Source: CBDCVN01 sp965223585 (lineage in GTDB: Bacteria; Deinococcota; Deinococci; Deinococcales; Trueperaceae). From it: 64,000 nucleotides of DNA. The first letter of the stretch is position 1. Each line of letters begins with the position of its first letter. The stretch lies in contig CBDCWW010000009.1 of NCBI GenBank assembly GCA_965223585.1, positions 310,001-374,000 of the forward strand. The letters are read 5' to 3'. This document shows positions 9,020-16,795 of this stretch, one piece after another. The translations under genes were made by a program, and so were the position numbers. The notes beneath the pieces were generated by a model, which worked only from the letters and a program-made list of their open reading frames with translations, ran no database searches and was not told the DNA's origin.

Positions 9020-9202
9020 GTTAGCTCCTGCCTTTTAGTTATAAATTCTTCAACAAACTTGCCTAAGGCACTCTAAAACATCTGCAATTATCAATTTTGC
9101 AAATGCTAGCTTAGAATAAGCTAGGTTTACTTAACAGAATCTTAAAAATACAAAAACCTTTCCATAATTGGTCGGAAACTTAAATTTAACTAACCAAAAC
9201 GT

Positions 9203-9979
9203 CTAGAATCTTCCTTTTGTAGGCATAAGCTTTATTCCTTCTTCTACGAGTGATTTGTTGATGGCTCGAGCAACAACCACGGCATTAGGGTTATCTCCAT
9301 GAATACAAAGCGTATCTATCTCTAATTCTATAATCCCCCCATCTAGAGTTAATACTTTGCCTTCTGTCACCATTTGTACTGCTCGCTTTGCTGCCTCTTT
9401 AGAATCATTAATCACAGCCCCATTAATATTGCGTGGTGCTAGCTTGCCATTAGCAAGGTAGGCTCTTTCAGGAAAAGCTTCTGAAACGATCTTTATGCCT
9501 ACTTCTTGAGCTGCTGCTAGCATTACTTTTCCCCCGCTACCACCTAAAATAATTAGTGGTATTGCTGGTACAAGGTCATTTACTGCACTTGCTACAGCCT
9601 TGGCAATTTCCTTATCGTGAGCCATCTTGATATACAAAGCCCCATGAGGCTTTACGTGGTTAAGTTCCAACCCCTCGGTTTTCAAAAAAGCTAAAAGTGC
9701 TCCTATTTGATAAAGGGTATCGGCGTAAACTTCATCTGGGCTAATGTTTATATCACGCCTACCAAAACCCACTTTGTCAGGGAAACCGGGATGAGCACCG
9801 ATAGCAACTTTTTTCTCTTTAGCCAGTTTTACTGATCGCTTTATAGTTAAAGGGTCGCTAGCATGAAAACCACAGGCTAGATTAGCTGAAGTAAGGAAAT
9901 TAAAAAGCTCCTCATCGTTGCCTAGTGACCAAGGACCAAAAGATTCACCTAAATCAGCATTGATATCAATTGAGAGCAT
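9203..9979 (-). CDS. pxpA: 5-oxoprolinase subunit A (LamB/YcsF family)
   Basis: 258 residues, full length. Seen: DINADLGESFG at the N-terminus, NLACGFHASDP, VAIGAHPGFPDKVGFGRR, VKPHGALY, and ID-LCIHGDNP near the C-terminus, all hallmark motifs. Known: PxpA works with PxpB and PxpC to hydrolyse 5-oxoproline to glutamate with ATP; pxpB and pxpC are not in this window. The start overlaps the 3' end of the lipoprotein gene by 14 nt, so the two are probably translated from one mRNA. Confidence 0.92.
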   Translation of the reverse strand: MLSIDINADLGESFGPWSLGNDEELFNFLTSANLACGFHASDPLTIKRSVKLAKEKKVAIGAHPGFPDKVGFGRRDINISPDEVYADTLYQIGALLAFLKTEGLELNHVKPHGALYIKMAHDKEIAKAVASAVNDLVPAIPLIILGGSGGKVMLAAAQEVGIKIVSEAFPERAYLANGKLAPRNINGAVINDSKEAAKRAVQMVTEGKVLTLDGGIIELEIDTLCIHGDNPNAVVVARAINKSLVEEGIKLMPTKGRF

Positions 9980-10271
9980 TCAACAAGCGCAACTCATGAG
10001 CCTGAATTTGGTTGGGGCTTAGAATAACTCCTCTCACCCAAATTTCTTTATTTACCAAACTAGTAAGTGCAACATCATTTATTATTTTAGTACTATCAGC
10101 AAGGCTAATTTGAATGCGCTGCTCTTCATTTAGAGCGATTAATTTATTAGGGGTTGTTGATAAAACAGTGGCTTTAAAAGCAGTTTCTGGTAAATTATCG
10201 CTACAGGTAGGAGCACAAGCTCCTAAAGTTATAACTATAGTAATCACTACTAAGGTATTGAGATGAAGCAT
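9966..10271 (-). CDS. Small lipoprotein of unknown function
   Basis: 101 residues. Hydrophobic signal LVVITIVITLGAC with a lipobox (LGA-C at residue 19) predicts a membrane-anchored lipoprotein. The mature part is about 80 residues; I read its alternating segments (KLIALNEEQRIQISLAD, NKEIWVRGVILSPNQIQAHE) as beta strands, OB-like by eye only. It overlaps pxpA by 14 nt; no functional link to oxoproline metabolism is evident. Confidence 0.7.
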   Translation of the reverse strand: MLHLNTLVVITIVITLGACAPTCSDNLPETAFKATVLSTTPNKLIALNEEQRIQISLADSTKIINDVALTSLVNKEIWVRGVILSPNQIQAHELRLLNALN

Positions 10272-10354
10272 TTGATGATTACTTTAACACTTTATTCTGA
10301 GTGTCATTTATGCTCATTAACACTCAATCTCTTTTAGCTACTTGTTCTAAAGGC

Positions 10355-10382
10355 CCACCCTAAGACCTTTGTCCTAGGGTGG
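10355..10382. repeat. Hairpin in the divergent pxp/pyrC intergenic region
   Basis: CCACCCTAAG and CCTAGGGTGG form a 10-bp stem with one imperfect pair and an 8-nt loop. It lies between two divergent transcripts, so it is not an obvious terminator for either. It could be a regulator site or a dispersed palindrome. Confidence 0.4.
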
Positions 10383-10550
10383 TTGATTCCTCTTCTTTTC
10401 TTACAATGAGTAGTTTATTTAGAGGGTGTTAAGTAGGCGTAAATTCATCTTTCTAGACATTACTTCCCCAGCAAGATTAATCACTAATATTCTTTCTGCT
10501 TCTAAAGCAGAAGATTAGCTACTCTATACTTTTACAGGATAAAATTTATT

Positions 10551-11810
10551 ATGGCAAGAATAGTAATAAGGAATAGTAAATTAATAGACTGTTACGGCGA
10601 GAAAAATGGCGATATATACCTTAAAGATGGCCTTATTGAAGGCATTAATTTAGGGGAAGAAGTAGACGAAAGCTTTGATGCTACAGGCAAATTAGTAACT
10701 CCTGCTTTCATTGATCTTCATGCCCACCTACGTGAGCCCGGCCAAGAAGTCAAAGAAGATTTAACAAGTGGATTAACTGCTGCAGCTGCTGGAGGATTTG
10801 GCACAGTTGTTAGTATGGCTAATACTACTCCTCCAATAGATGATCCCAAAGTAGTAGCAGAACTTGTTGCTAAAGCTGAAAAGTTTGGTCAAGCACGCCT
10901 TAGGCCTGCTGCTACCCTAAGTAAGGGTTTACAAGGTAAAGCACTAACTGATTTTGCAGCACTAAAAGCAGCAGGGGTAGTAATGATTACTGATGATGGC
11001 ATACCTGTAACAGATTCTCACCTTATGCGCCGAGCTTGTGAGTATGCTAGTGAGTTAGATTTAGTGATACAAACCCATTCAGAGGAGCCAAGCCTAAGAG
11101 CTAATGGGGTTATGAATGAAAGTAAGGTAAGTCATCAGCTAGGTTTACCAGGAAACCCTGTATCTGCTGAAGCAATCATGATTTACCGAGATTGTGAGAT
11201 TGCTATGTTTACAGGGGCAAGGGTGCATATAGCACATGTCACTAGTAAAAGAGGGATGCAAGTGGTGGAATGGTTTAAAGACCAAGGTGCAAATGTAACA
11301 GTTGAAGTTACACCCCACCACTTGACGCTTACAGACGAAGTTTTAAGAAGCTTTGACCCTATTTATAAAGTCGCACCACCATTACGTAGTGAAGAAGATA
11401 GGCAATATCTAATAGAGGCCGTAAAGAGTGGTTTAGTAGATAACATAGGTACTGATCACGCCCCGCATACCAAAGCTGAAAAAGAACAAGATATGCTTAG
11501 TGCTCCTTTTGGCATAGCGAATATAGAGGTGGCTTTCCCACTTCTTTACACTAACTTAGTGGTTAGCAGTCAAATAACTTTAGAAGATCTTTTAAGCCTC
11601 TTTCAGCTTAAGCCTGCGAGGATAATGAACTGGGAAATTCCAACCCTAGAAGCAGGTAAGCCTGCTGATATTGTAGTGCTTGATCTTGAAACAGAGCGCC
11701 CTGTTAGCGCACGTGATTTTAAAAGCAAGGCGAAATTTAGTCCTTGGGAAGGTTCTTTGCTTAAAGGATGGCCTGTGGCAACTTTCGTACGGGGCAAGCG
11801 AGCATTCTGA
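10551..11810 (+). CDS. pyrC: Dihydroorotase, class I
   Basis: 419 residues. Seen: IDLHAHLREPG (metal-binding His pair), GGFGTVVSMANTTPP, a carboxylated-Lys/His region (IQTHSEEP), HIAHVTSKRG, VEVTPHHLTLTD and GTDHAPHTKAEK (catalytic Asp). It cyclises carbamoyl aspartate to dihydroorotate in pyrimidine synthesis. A TAAAAT -10-like box (10540-10545) lies 5 nt before ATG, so the mRNA may be leaderless; an alternative TATACT at 10525 would give a short leader. No PyrR-type attenuator was recognised. No pyrB is adjacent. Confidence 0.93.
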   Translation: MARIVIRNSKLIDCYGEKNGDIYLKDGLIEGINLGEEVDESFDATGKLVTPAFIDLHAHLREPGQEVKEDLTSGLTAAAAGGFGTVVSMANTTPPIDDPKVVAELVAKAEKFGQARLRPAATLSKGLQGKALTDFAALKAAGVVMITDDGIPVTDSHLMRRACEYASELDLVIQTHSEEPSLRANGVMNESKVSHQLGLPGNPVSAEAIMIYRDCEIAMFTGARVHIAHVTSKRGMQVVEWFKDQGANVTVEVTPHHLTLTDEVLRSFDPIYKVAPPLRSEEDRQYLIEAVKSGLVDNIGTDHAPHTKAEKEQDMLSAPFGIANIEVAFPLLYTNLVVSSQITLEDLLSLFQLKPARIMNWEIPTLEAGKPADIVVLDLETERPVSARDFKSKAKFSPWEGSLLKGWPVATFVRGKRAF

Positions 11811-11832
11811 ACAACTTTTATATTTTTTTAGT

Positions 11833-11844
11833 TAAAATCAATCT
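11833..11844 (+). promoter_or_regulatory. Probable leaderless promoter of dnaB
   Basis: TAAAAT (11833-11838) stands 6 nt before the GTG start and no SD site is present, so transcription would begin at or next to the start codon. The -35 region is weak. It lies 22 bp after the pyrC stop. Confidence 0.45.
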
Positions 11845-13200
11845 GTGAATACACATACACTCCCGCACAACCTTGAAGCAGAGCAGAGTGTTTTAGGCAG
11901 CATTTTACTTGATAACGCAGTATTCTCTTATATAGAGGGTAAACTAGTTGCTAAACATTTCTACAAAGAAGCTCACCGTAAGATTTTTAGAGCCATTGAA
12001 CATTTATTCCAGCACAATGAACCTGTTGACTTAGTTACCCTAACTGAAGAATTACGACAATCAGGGGACTTAGAAAGTGTTGGCAGCGTTGCCTATCTAA
12101 TTGGTTTAGCCGAGGAGGTGCCTACTGCTGCTTATGCTGAAAATTATGCCAATATAGTAGCAGAAAAAGCCTTACTACGTGAACTAATTAGTACTTGTGG
12201 GCAAATTATGCAAAACTCCTATGATCAAGCCTTACCTTTAGCACAAATTCTAGATAAGGCTGAAGCTAGTATCTTTGAACTTTCTAGCAGTAAAGGTTCA
12301 AATAATCTAATAAACATGTCAACCTTAGTAGGCGAGGCCTTTGAAGACATTTATCAAAAAATGTATCAGCCCAACACCACATCGGGGCTAAAAACAGGAT
12401 TTTCTTCTTTGGATAGTATAACTTCAGGTTTACAAGAGGGCAGTTTAAATGTGTTAGCGGCTAGACCTTCTATGGGTAAAACTGCATTAGCTCTTACTAT
12501 TTGTCAGCACGTAGCCTTAAATGAAGGGAAGGCTGTAGGTGTTTTTTCTTTAGAAATGTCATCAGTACAGTTAGTTAACCGTATGATTTGCAGCACGGGA
12601 TTGGTAGATATGAACCGTGTAAGAAACGGAGATTTACCCTTTGAAAGCTTTACTAGATTAGGTTATGCTGCTGCTAAGCTAGCTGAGGCAGAGATTTTTA
12701 TTGATGATACTGCTGTTATGAATGTGATGGAGCTACGTTCTAAAGCACGTAAGCTCATGTCAAATCACAACTTGGGTTTAATCATCATAGACTATTTACA
12801 ACTAATGAGTGGTGGAGGTAAAGGTGGTGGCGGAGAGAATCGTCAACAGGAAATCTCTAATATTTCTAGGAGCTTAAAAGCACTTGCTAGGGAGCTTGAT
12901 ATTCCTGTTCTTGCTTTGAGTCAACTTTCTCGAGCAGTAGAATCACGTCCTAATAAAAGGCCTATGCTCTCTGACCTAAGAGAATCGGGCAGCATCGAGC
13001 AGGACGCTGATTTGGTAATGTTTATTTATCGTGATGAATATTATGACAAGCAATCTGAGAAAAAGGGGATTGCTGAGATCATCATTAGTAAGCAGCGAAA
13101 TGGTCCCACAGGAAGCATTGAGCTTATGTTTCATAGCAATCATGTAAGCTTCCATGAACTTGACAGGTCTACTATTAGCACTAGTGGCATTGATGGCTGA
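11845..13200 (+). CDS. dnaB: Replicative DNA helicase
   Basis: 451 residues from a GTG start. The N-terminal DnaB domain begins LPHNLEAEQSVLGSILLDN. The RecA-like helicase core shows Walker A ARPSMGKTALAL, GVFSLEMSS, Walker B LIIIDYLQLMSGG, ALSQLSRAVESRP, and DLRESGSIEQDADLVMFIYR. No intein is present. Sequence details (SLNVLAARPSMGKTA, MNRVRNGDL, MSGGGKGGGGENRQQEIS) are close to Deinococcus/Thermus DnaB, my main clue to the lineage. It unwinds the fork ahead of DNA polymerase III and contacts primase. Confidence 0.96.
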   Translation: MNTHTLPHNLEAEQSVLGSILLDNAVFSYIEGKLVAKHFYKEAHRKIFRAIEHLFQHNEPVDLVTLTEELRQSGDLESVGSVAYLIGLAEEVPTAAYAENYANIVAEKALLRELISTCGQIMQNSYDQALPLAQILDKAEASIFELSSSKGSNNLINMSTLVGEAFEDIYQKMYQPNTTSGLKTGFSSLDSITSGLQEGSLNVLAARPSMGKTALALTICQHVALNEGKAVGVFSLEMSSVQLVNRMICSTGLVDMNRVRNGDLPFESFTRLGYAAAKLAEAEIFIDDTAVMNVMELRSKARKLMSNHNLGLIIIDYLQLMSGGGKGGGGENRQQEISNISRSLKALARELDIPVLALSQLSRAVESRPNKRPMLSDLRESGSIEQDADLVMFIYRDEYYDKQSEKKGIAEIIISKQRNGPTGSIELMFHSNHVSFHELDRSTISTSGIDG

Positions 13201-13244
13201 GTGTATATAAAATTTAGGTTCTATTGTGGTGTCCCACAAACGAT

Positions 13245-13487
13245 TTAAGCACTTAAAGCTAAATCTATTGAAGACTCCTCGCCCAAAGCTTCATTAACAA
13301 CTATTAAAGATTGACTATCCCCTGCTAATTGCTCATTAGCATTTAGTAGTTCTATGCCATAGACTGTACCATCTGATGATAAATCTACATTTACTGCTTC
13401 ACTAACACGCACTGTTGATACCTTTTCAGTGTGTTCTTTTATTTGAATGTAAGCTATATTAAACCTTGGATCATAAGTTATTTTCAT
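13245..13487 (-). CDS. DUF2283 protein
   Basis: 80 residues. The pattern MKITYDPRFNIAYIQIKE, VNVDLSSDGTVYGIELLNA is the DUF2283 signature. It follows the DUF4258 gene by 9 nt. Known: DUF2283 proteins are commonly encoded next to DUF4258 or similar small RelE/BrnT-like proteins, giving a toxin-antitoxin-like arrangement with DUF2283 as the likely antitoxin. That assignment is inference here. Convergent with dnaB (44 bp between stops). Confidence 0.8.
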   Translation of the reverse strand: MKITYDPRFNIAYIQIKEHTEKVSTVRVSEAVNVDLSSDGTVYGIELLNANEQLAGDSQSLIVVNEALGEESSIDLALSA

Positions 13488-13496
13488 AATTTACTC

Positions 13497-13751
13497 CTAA
13501 AAATAGCGAGCTATGGTAGTAATTGCCAGCAATTCATCTGGACCTGTTTGCACTGCAATAACCTCTACTTCTTTATAAGAATAGAATTTGTCTTGCCAAT
13601 GAGCATTAAAGTCAAAAGTATACTTGAAACTTAAGCGGCCAAATTTGGTAGGTGTTTTTACGCCTTCTTCAAGTGTTTGCAGTACCTCAGTCTCACTTAC
13701 TCCCCTTTCAGATAGCCGAGCTTTAGCATGGGGGTGTATTACAATTTCCAC
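13497..13751 (-). CDS. DUF4258 protein (toxin-like partner)
   Basis: 84 residues. MEIVIHPHAKARLSERGVSE is the typical DUF4258 start (H-A--R--ERG), followed by a basic, aromatic C-terminal half (RLSFKYTFDFNAHWQDKFYS, EVEVIAVQTG). The start lies 13 nt inside the end of deoD, so it is read from the deoD transcript. Family members are small nuclease-like or RelE-fold proteins by prediction; toxicity is not shown. Confidence 0.75.
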   Translation of the reverse strand: MEIVIHPHAKARLSERGVSETEVLQTLEEGVKTPTKFGRLSFKYTFDFNAHWQDKFYSYKEVEVIAVQTGPDELLAITTIARYF

Positions 13752-14464
13752 AGTTCTTTAAGTGCTAGACAAGCCTCGAGCGCCACCGTAACCATATTAG
13801 TAACAGCCTCTTGCAAGGCTGTGGGTTCTACAAATTTAGGTTCGCCAATATAATTTGATGCTACCAGAATGCAACCTGTTTCTACTTGGCGCAATTTACC
13901 CAGCAAGAAAAGGGCTGAAGCTTCCATTTCAGCAGCTAAAATGCCCTGTTGCTCGAGTCGGGGCACATCTTCTTTAGAAGTAGCATAAAAAGCATCTTCT
14001 GTTTGAATAAGTCCCACATGTGTTTTATAATTTAAAGTCTCAGCAGCATCAACTAATGCTCTAGTTATCTCAAATGAAGCACTTGGAGAATACTCTTCAC
14101 CTTTTAAGTACATCTTGGTAGTGCCCTCTTTAGCCACAGACGAAGTAGCTATAATTAAGTCAGTAGGCTTGATTTTGTGATTTATAATACCAGAAGTACC
14201 TACTCTCACAAGCACCTTTGCCCCTAAGCGAACAAGTTCCTCTACTACTATAGCCAAACTAGGACAACCCATACCTGTGGCTTGCACGCTAATGGATGTA
14301 TCTTTGTAGAAACCAGTATAGCCTAATAATTGACGGTAGGTGTTATAGCATTTAGGGTTTTCTAGGAAGGTTTTAGCTATGAAGCGCGAGCGGTTAGGAT
14401 CTCCGGGTAAAAGAACTAAAGGAGCTATATCGCCTTTCTCAGCTTGAATATGGAGTTGGCTCAT
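13739..14464 (-). CDS. deoD: Purine-nucleoside phosphorylase, DeoD type
   Basis: 241 residues. Seen: HIQAEKGDIAPLVLLPGDPN (phosphate-binding GDP), LLGYTGFYKD, ATGMGCPSLAIVVEEL, VLVRVGTSGI, and EMEASALFLLGKL (nucleoside-ribose binding ME-A). It cleaves purine nucleosides with phosphate. Together with hpt 0.5 kb upstream on the same strand it forms a purine salvage cluster. It overlaps the DUF4258 gene by 13 nt; the ccmE stop is 6 nt upstream of its ATG. Confidence 0.88.
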   Translation of the reverse strand: MSQLHIQAEKGDIAPLVLLPGDPNRSRFIAKTFLENPKCYNTYRQLLGYTGFYKDTSISVQATGMGCPSLAIVVEELVRLGAKVLVRVGTSGIINHKIKPTDLIIATSSVAKEGTTKMYLKGEEYSPSASFEITRALVDAAETLNYKTHVGLIQTEDAFYATSKEDVPRLEQQGILAAEMEASALFLLGKLRQVETGCILVASNYIGEPKFVEPTALQEAVTNMVTVALEACLALKELWKL

Positions 14465-14470
14465 TTAAAC

Positions 14471-14896
14471 TCACTGCAAAGACTCACGTAATTGATCAAT
14501 GTCTATTTCACCATCTTTGGGTGCTTCATAAACCTCGCTGTGTTTTATAAGCAAGTTATCGCTCATAAAAACCCCTTCTTCAAACTTACCTTCTACTACT
14601 ACACCTGTACCCTCTCTAAAGAGGTCTGGCTGCGGTCCTAAATGGCTAACAGGATAGCTTTCTATACTGTCTGAAATGATAAAGTGAAGGCGTAAATTTT
14701 CATTATCGGGTTTAACACTGCCTTCTTCAACTATACCTGCTAAGCGTATACGTCTGTTTACATACTCACTCGAGTTCTGTGCATACTCACTTGGCAAAAT
14801 GAAGTAAATTAATGAAGAGCTTAAGGCTTGATAAATAAGAAAAGCTGCTATGCCTAAAACGATGGCACCAGCTACACTATAAATTAAACGCTTGAT
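14471..14896 (-). CDS. ccmE: Cytochrome c maturation haem chaperone CcmE, ATC start
   Basis: About 141 residues. In-frame sequence upstream of the TTG at 14797 encodes a TM anchor (RLIYSVAGAIVLGIAAFLIY) and SLIYFILPSEY, exactly the CcmE N-terminus, so the real start is farther upstream. No ATG, GTG or TTG exists between an in-frame TAA and that anchor; AGGAG (14904-14908) precedes two ATC codons (14897-14899 and 14894-14896), the second at 7 nt. The mature part has RLAGIVEEGSV, GPQPDLFREGTGVVVEG and LIKHSEVY, the haem-binding H-x3-Y. Other ccm genes are not nearby. Confidence 0.8.
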   Translation of the reverse strand: MKRLIYSVAGAIVLGIAAFLIYQALSSSLIYFILPSEYAQNSSEYVNRRIRLAGIVEEGSVKPDNENLRLHFIISDSIESYPVSHLGPQPDLFREGTGVVVEGKFEEGVFMSDNLLIKHSEVYEAPKDGEIDIDQLRESLQ

Positions 14897-14921
14897 GATT
14901 TTTCTCCTAACTGTTTACTGC

Positions 14922-15446
14922 TTAACGCCTACTAGTGATATCAGGAAGGTTACGATATAGATGTGCAACATCTAGACCATAACCATACACAAAAGCATCT
15001 TCAATCTCAAAACCCAAATAATCAATAGGTACTGTTACCTGACGACGAGATGGTTTAGAAAGTAAGGAAGCCACCTTGACCGATAAAGGTTCACGCCCTT
15101 TAATATAGTTAAGCAAATACTGCATAGTCAGACCTGTGTCTACTATGTCTTCTACTAAGATAACGTGTTTGTCTTTTAAAGAACTTGCTAGGTCTTTGGT
15201 TAAGCGCACTTCTCCACTGGTTTGGGTTCTCGAGCCATAACTAGAAACCGACAAAAAATCTAAGCTTAGCGGTAAATCTATTGCTCGCACTAAATCTGCC
15301 ATAAAGATAAATGCGCCGTTTAGCACACAAACGAGGTGCAATTTTTTCCCCTGATAATCTTTTGTTATATCTTTGCCTAGGGCTTTTACTCGAGCTTCTA
15401 TCTCATCTTGGCTTATTTGTACAGGACCATCGCTAATAAATTCCAC
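14922..15446 (-). CDS. hpt: Hypoxanthine phosphoribosyltransferase
   Basis: 174 residues from GTG 15446. Seen: LVCVLNGAFIFMADLVRAID, SYGSRTQTSGEVRL (flexible loop SYG), the PRPP loop HVILVEDIVDTGLT, and FVYGYGLDV--LYRNLPDI at the C-terminus. It converts hypoxanthine or guanine with PRPP to IMP or GMP. First gene of a minus-strand cluster with ccmE, deoD and the DUF pair. TATAAT lies about 15 nt upstream of the start (near 15462), giving a very short leader. Confidence 0.9.
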   Translation of the reverse strand: MEFISDGPVQISQDEIEARVKALGKDITKDYQGKKLHLVCVLNGAFIFMADLVRAIDLPLSLDFLSVSSYGSRTQTSGEVRLTKDLASSLKDKHVILVEDIVDTGLTMQYLLNYIKGREPLSVKVASLLSKPSRRQVTVPIDYLGFEIEDAFVYGYGLDVAHLYRNLPDITSRR

Positions 15447-15490
15447 AATTATGGGAGCAATTATAACTGAAAGTGGGTTAAAAGAGAAGG

Positions 15491-15574
15491 GTAAGGGGGT
15501 AGATACATAGGTCTACCCCTACACGGTGATTTTTGTATTGTTTGTGTAGGGGCAAACCTGTATGTTTGCCCTAG
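15491..15574. repeat. Two copies of a GTAGGGG palindromic repeat
   Basis: GGGTAGA...TCTACCC (15491-15524) and GTAGGGGCAAAC...GTTTGCCC (15545-15574) are two hairpins of one dispersed family. Relatives occur at 38669-38697, 40636-40663 and 47569-47596. Confidence 0.6.
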
Positions 15575-15630
15575 TGTAGTATGTACAGTTTAGTTTGTTC
15601 TACTATATAGAGTGGAGTCAGTTGGTTTTT

Positions 15631-16248
15631 ATGGTAGTTAATGATTTAGGATTTTTAGACTACAAAGAAGCTTGGCAAATACAGTTAGAAACCCACAAAG
15701 CAGTAGCTGAAGAACGCCAACCCCCAACATTATTGCTAGTAGAGCATCCCCCAGTAATTACCTTTGGCAAAAAAGCCAAAGAACGCAAACACTTGCTGGC
15801 TAGTGAGGAAGAGTTAAAACAACAAGGTTTTACCCTTTATGATGTAGAGCGTGGTGGTGATGTTACCTACCATGGCCCCGGGCAACTTGTTGGATACCCT
15901 ATTTTTAAAGTAGGTAGACGGGTTAGGGATTTTTTGAGGGGGCTCGAGCAAACCATTATACACACCCTTGCTGAGTACAACATAGAAAGTGAAGGTAGTG
16001 AGGGCTATGCAGGAGTTTGGGTTGGCGATAAAAAAATAGCTGCTATTGGTGTGGCCATCAAACGCAATGTTTCCTTTCACGGTTTTGCCCTTAATGTTCA
16101 CTCTAACCTAGATCACTTTAATACTATAATTCCTTGTGGTTTAGCAAATAAGGAAGTAACTAGCTTGTCTAAGCTTCTAGGGCGACAAATAGCACTAGCA
16201 GAAGTAAAACCCAAGATAATAAATTCTTTTAGAGAAGTTTTTAATTAG
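15631..16248 (+). CDS. lipB: Octanoyltransferase
   Basis: 205 residues from ATG 15631; a TTG at 15622 with GGAG before it is an alternative. Seen: DYKEAWQIQ, LLVEHPPVITFGKKA, ERGGDVTYHGPGQLVGYPIF, KIAAIGVAIKR (catalytic Lys), HGFALNVHSNLDHFNTIIPC (catalytic Cys). It transfers octanoate from acyl carrier protein to lipoyl domains. lipA is not in the window. The 5' region holds the paired palindromic repeats. Confidence 0.93.
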   Translation: MVVNDLGFLDYKEAWQIQLETHKAVAEERQPPTLLLVEHPPVITFGKKAKERKHLLASEEELKQQGFTLYDVERGGDVTYHGPGQLVGYPIFKVGRRVRDFLRGLEQTIIHTLAEYNIESEGSEGYAGVWVGDKKIAAIGVAIKRNVSFHGFALNVHSNLDHFNTIIPCGLANKEVTSLSKLLGRQIALAEVKPKIINSFREVFN

Positions 16249-16289
16249 ATGTGATCTAAGCATTGCCCACCCATAATGGCATTTAGAAT

Positions 16290-16730
16290 TTAGCGACGGT
16301 AATTGTTGTCAGGGTAAACGTGGTAATAATAGCTGTTGTTATTGTTGTGGCGATTGTTGTGATAATTATAATTTCTGTTGTAATGCCGATCGTAGTAGTG
16401 ATCATTGTAATCATAATTATAATGGCGCTTCATTTGTTGATGGTTACGTTTGGGATAGTAGTAGTAATAGTCTTTGTGGGGTACATAATAGCTACGAGTG
16501 TTATGGTGATACTTGTAGGGGTAGTAACTAGAGCGGTTGTGGTCGTAATAATAATCATAGGAACGGTTATAGTGGTAGTTATTAGAATGATTATAGTGGT
16601 AGTTGTAATCCTTAGAATAGTGGTGATCAGGATGACCAATTTTAATCCGAAAACGTATGTACCCCTCACTCATGGCTGTGTTTGCTAGGGCAAGTAAAAA
16701 TACAATGGAAATGAAAATAAACGCTCTCAT
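16290..16730 (-). CDS. Secreted Tyr/His/Asn-rich low-complexity protein
   Basis: 146 residues from ATG 16730, chosen for AAGGAG with 8 nt spacing. A clear signal peptide (MRAFIFISIVFLLALANTAM) is followed by a short RFRIKIGHPDHH and then about 110 residues almost entirely of Tyr, His, Asn, Asp, Arg and Lys. A TATAAT box sits about 27 nt upstream of the start. The composition suggests an extracellular or envelope peptide able to bind metal or polyanions through His; that is inference. Family unknown. The codon-skewed tract also opens long false frames on the other strand. Confidence 0.65.
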   Translation of the reverse strand: MRAFIFISIVFLLALANTAMSEGYIRFRIKIGHPDHHYSKDYNYHYNHSNNYHYNRSYDYYYDHNRSSYYPYKYHHNTRSYYVPHKDYYYYYPKRNHQQMKRHYNYDYNDHYYDRHYNRNYNYHNNRHNNNNSYYYHVYPDNNYRR

Positions 16731-16795
16731 AAGCAATCTCCTTACTATAAGGGTTCCATTATACTGTGTTAGATTATGTATTTGTGTAATCTAAC

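Noticed and set aside
16320..16688. 122-codon plus-strand ORF rich in Val/Ile
   Set aside because: Antisense of the Tyr/His/Asn-rich gene; the sense frame has a signal peptide, an SD site and a -10 box.
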